Source: Sphingosinicella terrae
Lineage (GTDB): Bacteria; Pseudomonadota; Alphaproteobacteria; Sphingomonadales; Sphingomonadaceae
Assembly (NCBI RefSeq): GCF_003347635.1
Contig: NZ_QDFY01000002.1
Location: forward strand, 434,001 to 498,000
Reading direction: 5' to 3'
Length of the DNA: 64,000 nt
Below, one piece after another: positions 7,946 to 17,475 of this stretch (position 1 is the stretch's first letter; the number at the start of each line of letters is the position of its first letter). The position numbers and the translations under genes were made by a program. A model generated the notes under the pieces. It saw only the letters and a program-made list of their open reading frames with translations. It ran no database searches and had not been told where the DNA came from.

Positions 7946-10324
7946 TCAGGGTCGGAGCACGGTCCGGCGCGCAGCCTGCGCGTCGACGGCGGCGCGGCTG
8001 AACGGCATCGGCTGCATTTCGCCGGCGATCCAGGGGGCGTAGAGGTCGCGATAATGCGGCGAGCGCGGATCGTTCGACTGGCCGGGCAGGTTCAGCATCA
8101 GCGAATTGTCCCAATTGCCGACGTCGATCACCTGGAGATAGCTGGCGCCGCCCCCGACCTGCCAGCCGGAGCCGCGCACCCATCGCGCCATGACCGTGTA
8201 GGAATCGCCGCCCGATCCGCCGCCTTCGATCGGCGGGAAGGCGGCGGCGATGGCGGGAATGCGCGACAGCGGATGACGGATGCGGACCTGGTGCAGATTT
8301 CCCCAGCGCCAGGCCGCGGGATCGGGCCCGAGCTGCTCGCGCGCCGCGTTCCAGGCGGCGGCGAGCGCCGCGTCGAACATCGCGTCGCGGGCCGCCTCGG
8401 GATCCCGACCGAGCCGCGCGTCCGGCTCGGCGAGCAGCCCGAGCAGCACCGACGGCGCGATCTCGTCGACCAGGGCGCGCGCGCGCTCGGGCACGATCGC
8501 GGCGAGCATCCGGTTGCCGAGCTCCCGCCACAGGAGCTGGAACAAGGCCGCGGCGGCGCTGTCGGCGTCGAGCCGCGCATCCCAGCCGCGGAGCAGGGCG
8601 ATCGCCGGCCCCGCTTGGGCCGAGCCGCGCGCCGGCAGCAGGGCGATCAGCTGCCGCGCCGGCGTCGACAGCGTGTCCTCGAGCAGAGCGAGGCTGTCGG
8701 CGATGCCGTGGCGCGGCTGCGACGAAAGCACCTCGGCGATCCGATCGTAGCGATAGGGATCGCGGAAGGAGAAAGCGGGGATGCGGTCGCGCGGCCAGCC
8801 CTCGGGGAGATTGTTCTGGTTGGCCGATGCGAACCATCCCTTGGCGGGATTATATTCGCTCGGCAGCGACCGGAAATCTCGAAGGCCGGTCCAGTCGTAG
8901 CGGCCGTCGCCCGGCACCGGCATCAGGCCATCGCCGCGGCGGCGGACCGGCATGAAGCCGATCACCTGCCAACCGTGATTTCCGTCCACGTCGGCATAAT
9001 GGAAATTGGTCGGCGACGGGTGGAAGCGGAAGGCGTCGCTTAGGCTCGCCCAGTCGCGGGCGAGGTTGATCGCGATCATCGCGAAGGCGCCGCTGGCGCC
9101 CGGCTGGAGCTCGACCGCGGCGAGCGCGGTGGCGCGGCGACGGGCGGGATCGTGCGAGACGACCGGACCCTGGGCGGCGTAGCGCAAGGTCGCCGCCCGC
9201 GGCGGCGCATCCTTCACCGTTATGGAGACCTCGACGCGCTCGAAGGTCCGCCAGCCGTCCTGGTGACGGTATCGCTCCGGATCGTCGGGATGGAGCTCGA
9301 GGACGAACAGATCCTCCTGGTCGATATGGAAATTGGTGCGGCCGAACGCGAACCGGTCGGTATGGCCCTGCATGATACCGGGCAGGCCGGGCGCGCCGCC
9401 GCCGATCACGTCCAGCCCGGGCGCGCTCAGATGGGCGACGTGGCGCGGGCCGAAGCCGCCGATGCCGAGATGCGGATCGTTGGCGAGGATCGGCCGTCCG
9501 GTCGCGCTGCGCGCCGGCCCGACCGTCCAGGCATTGCTGCCGGCATTGGCGCGCGCCTGTGCGGCGGCGGCGGCGGCCGGGGAGGGGAGGGCGTCAGGGA
9601 CGAGCGATCCGAACGGCAGCCCGCCGAGGCGGAGCACGCCGAGATCGGCCTCGGTCACGGCGGCGGCGTCGAGGCCCTCGGGCACGCTCAACGTCCAGGC
9701 CGGGCGCAGCGGCGCCATCACGGCATCGAGATCGAGGAGCCCCATTCCGGCGAGCCGGGCGCGGCGCACCTCGTCCTCGACGCCCCCGAAAGAGGAGCCG
9801 CGGGCGAGCACCATGTCGCGCAGATCCCATTTGAGAGGGGTGACGCCGAGCAGGCCATATTCCAGCGGCGCCAAGGCGGGATCGGCCAGCACCTCGTCGA
9901 TGCGCGCGTTGACGCCGGCGACATAGGCGCGGGCGCAGGCGAGGATGTGCTCCGGCACGCGGGCCAGCTCCGCCTCGACGTCGCCGCGGAACAGGAACAG
10001 CCGCGCCGCGGCGTCATGGCTGGCGAACTCGGCGCCGAACGCCTCGGCGAGCCGCCCCATCTCTCGCCGGTGGGCGAGGTCGATCTGGAACAGGCGGTCG
10101 CGGGCGACGACATAGCCCTGGCCGAAGAAGGCGTCGGGAATCGAACCGGCGCGGATGTGCGGCACGCCGAGGCGGTCGTCGACGATCTCGATATCGCCCG
10201 ACAGGCCGGCGGCGGAGACGCGCTGCGTCCGCGACACCGGAACCGTCGCGGCGGCGACGCCTGCGGCCGGCAGGAGCGCCATCGTCGCGGCCGAGCCGAG
10301 CAGGAACGAGCGGCGGTCGAGCAT
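7946..10324 (-). CDS. Penicillin acylase family protein (Ntn-hydrolase), Tat signal
   Basis: The 792-residue precursor matches the penicillin G/AHL acylase family in length and order: signal peptide, alpha chain, linker and beta chain. The maturation/catalytic serine is in AGSNAWTVGPARSATG (about residue 263), followed by GRPILANDPHLG. The signal has a twin-arginine motif (LDRRSFLLG), so it is probably exported folded. The ATG at 10324 is preferred over 10333 because GGAG is 9 bases upstream of it but directly abuts the other. Family members cleave amide bonds of beta-lactams or acyl-homoserine lactones in the periplasm; the substrate here is unknown. Confidence 0.9.
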   Translation of the reverse strand: MLDRRSFLLGSAATMALLPAAGVAAATVPVSRTQRVSAAGLSGDIEIVDDRLGVPHIRAGSIPDAFFGQGYVVARDRLFQIDLAHRREMGRLAEAFGAEFASHDAAARLFLFRGDVEAELARVPEHILACARAYVAGVNARIDEVLADPALAPLEYGLLGVTPLKWDLRDMVLARGSSFGGVEDEVRRARLAGMGLLDLDAVMAPLRPAWTLSVPEGLDAAAVTEADLGVLRLGGLPFGSLVPDALPSPAAAAAAQARANAGSNAWTVGPARSATGRPILANDPHLGIGGFGPRHVAHLSAPGLDVIGGGAPGLPGIMQGHTDRFAFGRTNFHIDQEDLFVLELHPDDPERYRHQDGWRTFERVEVSITVKDAPPRAATLRYAAQGPVVSHDPARRRATALAAVELQPGASGAFAMIAINLARDWASLSDAFRFHPSPTNFHYADVDGNHGWQVIGFMPVRRRGDGLMPVPGDGRYDWTGLRDFRSLPSEYNPAKGWFASANQNNLPEGWPRDRIPAFSFRDPYRYDRIAEVLSSQPRHGIADSLALLEDTLSTPARQLIALLPARGSAQAGPAIALLRGWDARLDADSAAAALFQLLWRELGNRMLAAIVPERARALVDEIAPSVLLGLLAEPDARLGRDPEAARDAMFDAALAAAWNAAREQLGPDPAAWRWGNLHQVRIRHPLSRIPAIAAAFPPIEGGGSGGDSYTVMARWVRGSGWQVGGGASYLQVIDVGNWDNSLMLNLPGQSNDPRSPHYRDLYAPWIAGEMQPMPFSRAAVDAQAARRTVLRP

Positions 10325-10656
10325 GGCCTTCATCTCCGTTCGTGACGGCCCAGCCTAGCCGCCGGCAGCGGCGGGCGTCACATGACAAGGGGTCGGGCGG
10401 TCATAGGGACAGGCTATGGCCGGCGCAGCGGAAGCCGCAGGGGGCTCCGCAGCTCGAACGTCGTCCGGCGTCGGAACGCCCTCACCCCGGCCCACTTTTT
10501 CCGGAGAGAGGAAGCGCGGCGCCGCCAGGCTGCAAAGTCGCGCCCCGGCGCCGACCCGGCCCGCGCGGCGCCTGCCGCCGCCTTCGAGCCCGCCAGGGTG
10601 GCGGCCCACACATTTCCCAGGGAGACATAGCGCGGTCACCGGATTATGGCCCGGCC
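10325..10656. other. Intergenic region between penicillin acylase and the PepSY/TonB operon
   Basis: This very G+C-rich stretch of about 330 bases separates two divergent genes and must contain both promoters. I looked for a riboswitch (B12-box-like sequence), Fur-box-like palindromes and small ORFs and saw nothing I can support. A few short GC inverted repeats exist but none stands out. Confidence 0.4.
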
Positions 10657-11055
10657 ATGACCAGGAGCGATCAGGGACGGCGAGCGGCGCGAGCCATGCT
10701 GGCCGTCGCCTTTGCGCTCGCTTTGTCGCTCCGCCTCGCTTTGCCGGCCGGCCTGATGCCGGTGCAGACCGCACAGGGACTGGTCGTCAGCCTGTGCGGC
10801 GGCATGGCCGGGGCGACGATCGTCGTCGATGTCGGACTCGGCGAGGATCCCGACCAGCCCGGACAAGAACGGCCGGCCCAGCCCTGCGCCTTTGCCTTGC
10901 TCGGCGCCCCGGCCGTCGCCGGGGATGCGCCGGTCGCGCCGGCGCCGCCGGCGAGCGTTCCGCTCGCGCTGGCGGTGCCGCCGTTGCATCGGATCGACGT
11001 CCCGCGGCGGGCCTTTCTCGTCCCGCCGCTCCGGGGACCGCCCGCTCTGGCCTGA
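10657..11055 (+). CDS. DUF2946-like small exported protein
   Basis: The 132-residue protein starts at the ATG at 10657 (MTRSDQGRRAARAMLAVAFALALSLRLALPAGLMP), a signal peptide or membrane anchor. Two cysteine-containing segments follow (VSLCGGMAG and QPCAFALLGAP), then a Pro/Ala-rich tail. The pattern of an N-terminal hydrophobic segment, LCxG and a later C matches what I know of DUF2946-type proteins found beside metal-uptake genes. It lies 92 bases upstream of the PepSY gene, reads in the same direction, and probably belongs to the same operon as the TonB receptor. A comparable small protein precedes another receptor at 48782. Confidence 0.65.
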   Translation: MTRSDQGRRAARAMLAVAFALALSLRLALPAGLMPVQTAQGLVVSLCGGMAGATIVVDVGLGEDPDQPGQERPAQPCAFALLGAPAVAGDAPVAPAPPASVPLALAVPPLHRIDVPRRAFLVPPLRGPPALA

Positions 11056-11147
11056 GCCGGAGCCGCCCGTCCCGCAAGGCCGCCTGGGCCACCCTTTCTC
11101 CGGCTTCCTCCGTCCTTTGGTCCGCATTTCTGTCGGAGCCCCAAGCC

Positions 11148-12413
11148 GTGACCTTCCAGTCGCCTGCCTCGTCGGTGGCGCCGCGCCCGGCCGCCATCAC
11201 CCCTCAACCCGTGCCCGCCGTCCGTGCCGGCACCCGTCGCCGGGCCGGCGGGACCGCCGCCCGCCGGACCCGCGCCTTGCTGCGCCAGCTTCATCTGTGG
11301 ATGGGGCTCGTCATCGGTCTTCCGTTCGCGCTGCTGGGCCTCACCGGATCCGCCCTGGTCTTCTACGTCGAGATCGACGCGCTGCTGACGCCCGAGATCC
11401 GCGCCGCAAGCGAGGCGCCCGCCCCGGACTGGTCGTCCCCCGCCTGGGATCGGGCGCTGGCGACCGTGCAGGCGGCCTGGCCGGACAGGATCGGCAAATG
11501 GACGTTCGAGGCCAATGGCGAGCCCGGCGCGATCCCGGCGCGCTTCTACGAGGCCGCCGGCGTCCACGGGCACGGCGCCCGGCCGCTGATGGTCTGGGTC
11601 TCCGCGGACGGGTCGCGCGTCGTGCGTCACGCCCGCTGGGGCGACTATCTGATGACCTGGTTCTACGACGTGCACCGCAACCTGCTCGCCGGGGACACCG
11701 GCAACCGGGTCGTCGGCTGGCTCGGCGTGGCGATGCTGCTGCTGCTCGCCACCGGAATGGCCGCGTGGTGGCCGCGCGGGAGCTGGCGCAAGGCACTGGC
11801 CTTCAGGCGCGCCGCGCCGCCGCTGCGCCGGCTGCGCGACCTCCACAAGCTGCTCGGCCTGTCGACCCTCGCGCTGCTGTTCGTCCTGACCGCGACCGGG
11901 GCGCTGCTCGCGCTTCCGGCCGAGCGGGACCTGCTGCTCGACCGGACGGTGGCGCCGGTCGTGCCGGTGCCGGCGCCGGTCTCGGCCCCGCCGTCGGGCC
12001 GGCGGATAGCGATCGTCCAGGCGCTCGCCGCCGCGCGCCAGGCGCTACCCGACGCCCGGCTCGCCTGGATCGACGTGCCCGGCGCTCCGGAGGGGGTCTT
12101 CCGCCTTCGCGTCCAGGTGCCCGGCGATCCGAACCGACGCTTCCCCCAGAGCTACGTCTTCGTCGACCAATATTCGGGCACCGTGCTCGCCGTCCACGAC
12201 ATGCGCCGCGGGACCGCGTCCACCACCGCCGCCGCCTGGCTGCGCCCGCTCCACGACGCATCGGTCGGCGGGCTGGCGACCCGGATCCTCGGCGTTGTCG
12301 TCGGCCTCGTGCCGGCGGCGCTCTTCCTCACCGGCCTGCTCCGCTGGCGGCGACGGCGCGCCGCCGCCTCCGTCCGCCCGGTCCGACCTTCCGAAGAGAG
12401 GACAAATCCATGA
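11148..12413 (+). CDS. PepSY-associated TM helix domain protein
   Basis: A GTG at 11148 gives a 421-residue inner-membrane protein with four helices: near MGLVIGLPFALLGLTGSALVFY, VVGWLGVAMLLLLATGMAAWW, LGLSTLALLFVLTATGALLAL and LGVVVGLVPAALFLTGLL. PepSY segments lie between the paired helices; conserved features include LRQLHLWMGL at the start, WFYDVHRNLL and RRLRDLHKLLGL. These proteins accompany siderophore receptors and some have been proposed to act as iron reductases. The stop overlaps the start of the TonB receptor by ATGA, so the two are translationally coupled. Confidence 0.88.
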   Translation: MTFQSPASSVAPRPAAITPQPVPAVRAGTRRRAGGTAARRTRALLRQLHLWMGLVIGLPFALLGLTGSALVFYVEIDALLTPEIRAASEAPAPDWSSPAWDRALATVQAAWPDRIGKWTFEANGEPGAIPARFYEAAGVHGHGARPLMVWVSADGSRVVRHARWGDYLMTWFYDVHRNLLAGDTGNRVVGWLGVAMLLLLATGMAAWWPRGSWRKALAFRRAAPPLRRLRDLHKLLGLSTLALLFVLTATGALLALPAERDLLLDRTVAPVVPVPAPVSAPPSGRRIAIVQALAAARQALPDARLAWIDVPGAPEGVFRLRVQVPGDPNRRFPQSYVFVDQYSGTVLAVHDMRRGTASTTAAAWLRPLHDASVGGLATRILGVVVGLVPAALFLTGLLRWRRRRAAASVRPVRPSEERTNP

Positions 12414-14545
12414 AAGCCTCCCTCATCGCCCTTTCCGCCTCTCTCTTCGCCTCGCCCGCTTTGGCAGCCGGATCGGGCGACGCCTCGGCCGGCGAGACCG
12501 TCCTCGTGACCGGCACGCGCGCCGAGCTCCAATCGGGCGGACGGCTCGACCTCAACCCGGACGAGATGCCGGCGACGATCGACATCCTCACCCAGGAGGA
12601 TTTCCAGATCGAGGGCGCCCGCTCCGCGATCGAGGCGATGAACGCCGCGCCGGGCGTTCTCGCCGGAAACCTTCACGGATCGGTCGGCTCGGTCTCGATG
12701 CGCGGTTTCCACCGTGCGACCAACTATCTCTATGACGGCGTGCGCATGGCGAATTCGGATGTGGCCCTGCGCAACTGGGACAGCTGGAGCTTCGACCGGA
12801 TCGAGGTCATCAAGGGGCCGGATTCGGTGACATCGGGGGAGGGGGCGCTGGCCGGCGCGATCAACTTCGTGCCGCGGCGGCCGAGCCTGCACGCCGCCGC
12901 CGGCGAGCTGCTCGCCAGCTATGGCAGCTTCGATACCGTCCGGATCGCCGGCGACGTCAACCTTCCGGTGGAGGCGCGCGCCGCTATGCGCGCCAGCGCC
13001 TCCTATGCGCGCTCGTCCGGCTGGATCGACGACGGGGACTCCGACAGTCTCGCCGCCACCTTCTCCTTTCTCGTCGAGCCCACCGCCGGCCTGTCGATCA
13101 CCTTGTCGGCCGACTATTTCGAGGACGATTTCTCGACCGCTTATTACGGCACGCCATTGGTGCCGCGCGACGTCGCCCGCGACCCTTCCCGAGCCGTCTC
13201 GGGAAGCGCCGGGCTGGTGCTCGACCGCGCGATGCGGCGCGTCAATTTCGACGTGACCGACGGCCGGGTGGGATCGGACAGCCTGTGGCTGCGCGCGCGA
13301 GCGGCATATCGGCTGTCGGAAGGCTGGCGGCTGACCGGCGACACCAGCTGGTACCATTCGAGCCGGCTGTGGCGCGATGCCGACGAATATGTGTTCAACG
13401 CCGTCACCGGGCTGGTCGACCGCGGCCTCTCGCTCATCACGCACGAGCACCGTTTCTGGAACCAGCGGGTGAGCCTGTCCTCGGACGGCCGGATCGGTGG
13501 CCGGCGCAACCGGTTCGCGATCGGAATAGAGGCCGGCGGCACCGACTTCTTCACCCGGAGGCGGTTCGGCCGGACCGCCGGCGTCGATCCGTTCGAGCCG
13601 GTGCGCGGCGTCTTCCCGGCCGACACGCCCGCCGACTTCGCTACCCGGCAGGATGTGGAGGCCGAGGTCGGCGCGGTCTCGGTCTTCGCCGAGAATGCCT
13701 TCGATCTGACGGCGGACTGGCTGCTGGTCGGCGGACTCCGCTACGACGACATCCGGCTCGACCGCCGGGTGACGAATGCGACGAGCGGCGCCGCCTCGAG
13801 CTACGGCCAGGACTATCATCCGGTCACCTGGCGAGTCGGCACCGTCTACACCTTGCGGCCGCGGACCCAGCTCTATGCGCACTATAGCCGGGCGGTGACG
13901 CCGATCGGCGGCTTGCTGTTCCTGAGCGCCGCCAATGCCGCCTTCGACCTCACCACCGGCGAATCCTGGGAGGCCGGGATCAAGGCACCGATCGGTCACG
14001 GTCGCGTGCAGATGACCGCCTCGGTCTTCCACATCCGCCAGGACGACATCCTCACCCGCGACCCCGCCGATCCCGCGATCGTCTTCCAGGGCGGGAGCCA
14101 GATTTCGACCGGCGCCGAAGCCACTTTGAGCTGGACGATCACCGAAGAGCTTGCCGCGAGGTTCAGCGCCACCTTGCTCGAGGCGGAGCTCGTCGATCTC
14201 GTCGAGGCTGGAGGGATCGACCGGTCGGGAAACCGGCCGCCCAACGTGCCCGAGCGGCTGGCGGACCTCGTGGTCACCTATCGGCCGCAGGCGCTGCCGG
14301 TCGCCTTCACCGGCATCGTCCGGCACAATGGCGCCTTCTACACCGCCAACGCCAACACGATCAGGGTGAACGCCTCGACGACCTTCGACGCGGCGGTCGC
14401 CTGGGAGGCGCCGTTCGGGACGCTGACGCTGCGCGGCCGCAACCTCGCCGACAGCTTTCACGCGGAATGGTCCGGCTATGCCGCCGGCCTCGTTTTCGTC
14501 GCCGCGCCGCGCAGCTTCGAGCTGTCGTTCACGAGGAGATTCTGA
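12410..14545 (+). CDS. TonB-dependent siderophore receptor
   Basis: The 711-residue outer-membrane protein has a signal peptide (MKASLIALSASLFASPALAA), a TonB-box-like ETVLVTGTR, a plug domain (about 35-165, with SMRGFHRATNYLYDGVR and IEVIKGPDSVTSGEGALAGAINF), then a 22-strand barrel ending in the aromatic residue of SFTRRF. This is the siderophore-receptor type. The start ATG at 12410 overlaps the PepSY stop. It is closely similar along its length to the receptor at 46272-48482. The particular siderophore is unknown. Confidence 0.93.
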   Translation: MKASLIALSASLFASPALAAGSGDASAGETVLVTGTRAELQSGGRLDLNPDEMPATIDILTQEDFQIEGARSAIEAMNAAPGVLAGNLHGSVGSVSMRGFHRATNYLYDGVRMANSDVALRNWDSWSFDRIEVIKGPDSVTSGEGALAGAINFVPRRPSLHAAAGELLASYGSFDTVRIAGDVNLPVEARAAMRASASYARSSGWIDDGDSDSLAATFSFLVEPTAGLSITLSADYFEDDFSTAYYGTPLVPRDVARDPSRAVSGSAGLVLDRAMRRVNFDVTDGRVGSDSLWLRARAAYRLSEGWRLTGDTSWYHSSRLWRDADEYVFNAVTGLVDRGLSLITHEHRFWNQRVSLSSDGRIGGRRNRFAIGIEAGGTDFFTRRRFGRTAGVDPFEPVRGVFPADTPADFATRQDVEAEVGAVSVFAENAFDLTADWLLVGGLRYDDIRLDRRVTNATSGAASSYGQDYHPVTWRVGTVYTLRPRTQLYAHYSRAVTPIGGLLFLSAANAAFDLTTGESWEAGIKAPIGHGRVQMTASVFHIRQDDILTRDPADPAIVFQGGSQISTGAEATLSWTITEELAARFSATLLEAELVDLVEAGGIDRSGNRPPNVPERLADLVVTYRPQALPVAFTGIVRHNGAFYTANANTIRVNASTTFDAAVAWEAPFGTLTLRGRNLADSFHAEWSGYAAGLVFVAAPRSFELSFTRRF

Positions 14546-14743
14546 GCGGGCATGATCGAGGGAGGCCGGAGCAAGGCCCCGCCAAGTCATCGCCGTCCCG
14601 CCCGGCGCGGCTTCCTGTTCGGCGCGTGGCGGAAGAACAGGTGCGGCAGTGCCTGATGTCGTCCGCGCGCGCCGGCAATTCATCTTCGGGCCGTTGCCGT
14701 CCCGACCCTCGGCTGTCATCATGACGGCCGAAGGGGGAAGGCC

Positions 14744-15211
14744 ATGGCAAACGAAAAGCTGACCGAGCATTTCTGGCTGAACGAGCTGCTCGTCTCTTCG
14801 ACTGCCGACCGGCTGGGCATCAAGAACACGCCGACCGACGCTCATCTGGCCAATATGAAGAAGCATCTGGCGCCGGGCCTCGAGAAGGTGCGGGAGATTT
14901 GCGGCAACCGCCCGGTCACCGTCACCTCGGCCTATCGCAACCCGAAGATCAACAAGCTGGTCGGCGGCACCCCGACCAGCGCCCATCCGCAGGGCCTCGC
15001 CGCCGACATCCGCATTTCCGGCCTGTCCGCGTTCAAGACCGCCCGGCTGATCGCTGACGCGATGGCGGACAGGCGGATCAGGATCGACCAGCTCATCCTG
15101 GAGGGCGGCCGCAACGTCGTCCATGTGAGCTTCGACCCCAAGGCCCGGATGATGCGCGGCAGCCAGCCCGGCGGCCCGGGGACGTTCATCGACTGGGATT
15201 TCTTCGACTGA
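14744..15211 (+). CDS. Peptidase M15 family (phage-endolysin-type) protein
   Basis: The 155-residue protein has the metal-binding signature of M15-type D-Ala-D-Ala carboxypeptidases: VTSAYRNPKINKLVGGTPTSAHPQGLAADI, with the SxHxxGxAxD arrangement, and the second ligand in HVSFD. There is no signal peptide. Small stand-alone copies of this type are often phage-derived lysis or tail enzymes. It starts at an ATG at 14744 with AAGGGGGAAGG upstream. No other phage genes are visible next to it, so it may be a relic cargo gene or a housekeeping peptidoglycan enzyme. Confidence 0.82.
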   Translation: MANEKLTEHFWLNELLVSSTADRLGIKNTPTDAHLANMKKHLAPGLEKVREICGNRPVTVTSAYRNPKINKLVGGTPTSAHPQGLAADIRISGLSAFKTARLIADAMADRRIRIDQLILEGGRNVVHVSFDPKARMMRGSQPGGPGTFIDWDFFD

Positions 15212-15395
15212 TCCGGCCGAAGTGGCGGTGAGGATGGGGTTGTGTCGAAGTCATCCGCGGCAATCATAACTAGAGAACCGTCGTTGTTCTCGCTTTGCTG
15301 CGCGCTAACCTCCGTGCTTGCAAAGGCAATATCGTTCGGTCACTAAACGGCTAATGCCGGCGTTGGGGGTGGCAGCAGGGGGGGCATTCCAGAAT

Positions 15396-16478
15396 ATGAG
15401 CAAGTTTATAGTGTTGCCTATAATGGGCGCTTTGATCGTGGCCACGGCTGTCCAGGCCAGCGAAACGGTCACCTATACTTATGACGCGCTGGGGCGTCTG
15501 GTGAAGGTGGATCATTCCGGGACGGTCAACGACGACCTGGTCTCCAGTTATCAGTATGACGCTGCCGGCAACCGAACGCTGGTCCAGGTGACTTCGCTCA
15601 ATTGCCCGGTCGGAATTCTCGACGGACAGACGCTAAATGGCACGGTGGAAGACGACGTACTTCAGGGCGGCGCCGGTAACGATTCCCTCTACGGGTCGAG
15701 CGGCAATGACCGGCTCTACGGGCACGACGGCGATGACCTGCTCACCGGCGCCTGGGGCTTCGACGAGCTTTACGGCGGAACGGGTTCCGATGCTCTCTAC
15801 GGTAATGATGGGAACGACCAGCTCGACGGCGGCGCTGGGGCCGATTGTATGTCGGGTGGGGATGGCCATGATGTGTATGTCGTTGACAGCGTGAATGACG
15901 TCACCCTGGAAGGGGGGTCGAGTGGCAACGACACTGTCGAAAGCTCGGTCGACTATGGCCTGCGCACTCATATCGAGCGCCTGGTTCTCACCGGCACGGC
16001 AGGCATCGACGGGCGTGGGAACACCGGAGACAACGTCCTCACCGGAAACAGCGGCGCCAATCTCCTGAACGGAGGTAGGGGAGACGATCGAATCGACGGC
16101 GGCGCCGGGAACGACCGCATCTACGGAAGCGAGGGAGATGATAGTTTGACGGGTGGCTCGGGAAATGACGACTTTCTCTTCAATACAGCGCCCGAAGCCG
16201 ACAACGTGGACAGGATCTACGACTTCTCGCCGGGGAGCGACCGAATTCGCATCGCTCGCTATGCCTATACTGCGATCGGAGCGCTGGGAACGCTTGATTC
16301 GGCGCGCTTCCGGATCGGAACTGCTGCCGCCGATTCCGATGACCGCATCATCTACGACCCGACGTCGGGGCAAGTCTATTACGACCCAGACGGCAGCGGC
16401 GCCGCCGCCGCCATTCACTTCGCAACGGTCAATCCGGGCACCGCGCTCGCATACGCAGATTTCAACGTGTACGATTGA
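15396..16478 (+). CDS. Exported YD-module/RTX protein
   Basis: The 360-residue protein starts at the ATG at 15396 after a GGGGGGG run. A Sec signal (MSKFIVLPIMGALIVATAVQA) is followed at once by a two-motif YD module: TYTYDALGRLVKV ... YQYDAAGNRTLVQV. A block of RTX-type calcium-binding repeats follows (about residues 85-285: GGAGNDSLYG, SGNDRLYG, GGTGSDALYGNDGNDQLDGG and others), then a globular tail. A Sec signal on an RTX protein is odd, because RTX proteins are usually exported signal-less by type I systems. The gene is transcribed towards the T2SS operon end. Related modules occur at 27617 and 34397. Confidence 0.8.
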   Translation: MSKFIVLPIMGALIVATAVQASETVTYTYDALGRLVKVDHSGTVNDDLVSSYQYDAAGNRTLVQVTSLNCPVGILDGQTLNGTVEDDVLQGGAGNDSLYGSSGNDRLYGHDGDDLLTGAWGFDELYGGTGSDALYGNDGNDQLDGGAGADCMSGGDGHDVYVVDSVNDVTLEGGSSGNDTVESSVDYGLRTHIERLVLTGTAGIDGRGNTGDNVLTGNSGANLLNGGRGDDRIDGGAGNDRIYGSEGDDSLTGGSGNDDFLFNTAPEADNVDRIYDFSPGSDRIRIARYAYTAIGALGTLDSARFRIGTAAADSDDRIIYDPTSGQVYYDPDGSGAAAAIHFATVNPGTALAYADFNVYD

Positions 16479-16719
16479 GTGTGCTACGACGCCTTGTCGG
16501 CCAAAAACGTCTGAAGCAAATCTGTGAAGGCACGGCGCCGTGTCTGCTCGCTGATTCCGCGGGCGATGGAGCATCTTTGCCTGGCCCGCTCGCGGCCACG
16601 TCGTGCGAGCGCGGTGCGCCTGCAGCCTTGCGGAGCGGCCATCGGTCGCCACTCAAAACGTAGTTCGAAGACCGTTACTGAGTACCGTCAAGCGTTCCGA
16701 TCGCATCACAGACGTGAGC

Positions 16720-17475
16720 CTAAGTCGAGCAACTTGTCCCAATACGCCAGTCCGACACAATCAAAGGCTGAGCTAGAAGTCCCCCAGTTCGCATTACGAC
16801 ACTCAATGATCGTCCGCCTTGCGCCGAAGCCTGGATGCTGATGGGAGCGCCCGGGGACAGCGACGCAGGCGGTCCAGGGGGCGTGCCAGGGCGCCCGAGC
16901 AGCGCGGCCAGATCCGGCGTCACGAAGGCGGGCTCGGGCTCCGCCCGACCAGAATACACGGTAAAGTAGCTCTCAAGGCAATCTGGGCGGTCCCCGCTCC
17001 GGCTGCGTGCCGCGAGCAGCCGTGCCTCGTCCATCGATCGCAAGGGTGTCCTCTCCTCTCGCCGCGCGCGGAGTGCCTGCACGAAGGCTGTCCGCGGCGC
17101 GGCCTCCCAACCCAGTCCTGCTAGCACCCGACCGACCAACTCGAGCTCGGCCGCATTGAGATCGAGTTTTCCGCTTTCGCTGCCGATCCGCACCCGCACA
17201 GGGACGTCGCCGATCCGCACCTCCCGCTCTATCGGCACGGACGCAAAAGGGCTGCGGTTGCCGTTGATCACCAGGTCCGCCGCCACCGTCTCCACCGCCG
17301 CCTCCAGCGCCAGGTCGCTCCGCAGATCCTCAGCTTCGCCCGCCGCTGAGGTCGCCGTCACCAGGCTTCGAGCGAGCAGCAGCGCCGCCACCGCGCCGCA
17401 CAGGATCAGCAGCCACATCGCGGTGACCAGGACGAAGCCCTGCTCTCGCTTATTGGGGCGGCGGCAGTCGGCCAC
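16720..17475 (-). CDS. gspK: Type II secretion minor pseudopilin GspK
   Basis: A prepilin-type N-terminus (KREQGFVLVTAMWLLILCGAV, cleavage before F) is followed by a mostly helical, charged body with the GspK segment SGKLDLNAAELELVGRVLAGLGW. The GTG at 17475 was chosen (251 residues) because it lies just before the prepilin motif; an ATG at 17529 gives 269. Either overlaps the end of gspD. GspK caps the pseudopilus tip with GspI and GspJ. It is the last gene of the operon and is somewhat shorter than typical GspK. Confidence 0.82.
   Translation of the reverse strand: MADCRRPNKREQGFVLVTAMWLLILCGAVAALLLARSLVTATSAAGEAEDLRSDLALEAAVETVAADLVINGNRSPFASVPIEREVRIGDVPVRVRIGSESGKLDLNAAELELVGRVLAGLGWEAAPRTAFVQALRARREERTPLRSMDEARLLAARSRSGDRPDCLESYFTVYSGRAEPEPAFVTPDLAALLGRPGTPPGPPASLSPGAPISIQASAQGGRSLSVVMRTGGLLAQPLIVSDWRIGTSCST

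Noticed and set aside
10325-10656. Possible cobalamin riboswitch upstream of the PepSY/receptor operon
   Set aside because: No B12-box-like sequence or matching arms were found by eye; an RNA-covariance search would decide.
15396-16478. CRISPR-like repeats in the RTX region
   Set aside because: The periodicity is in-frame protein repeats (nonapeptides), not conserved DNA repeats with spacers.
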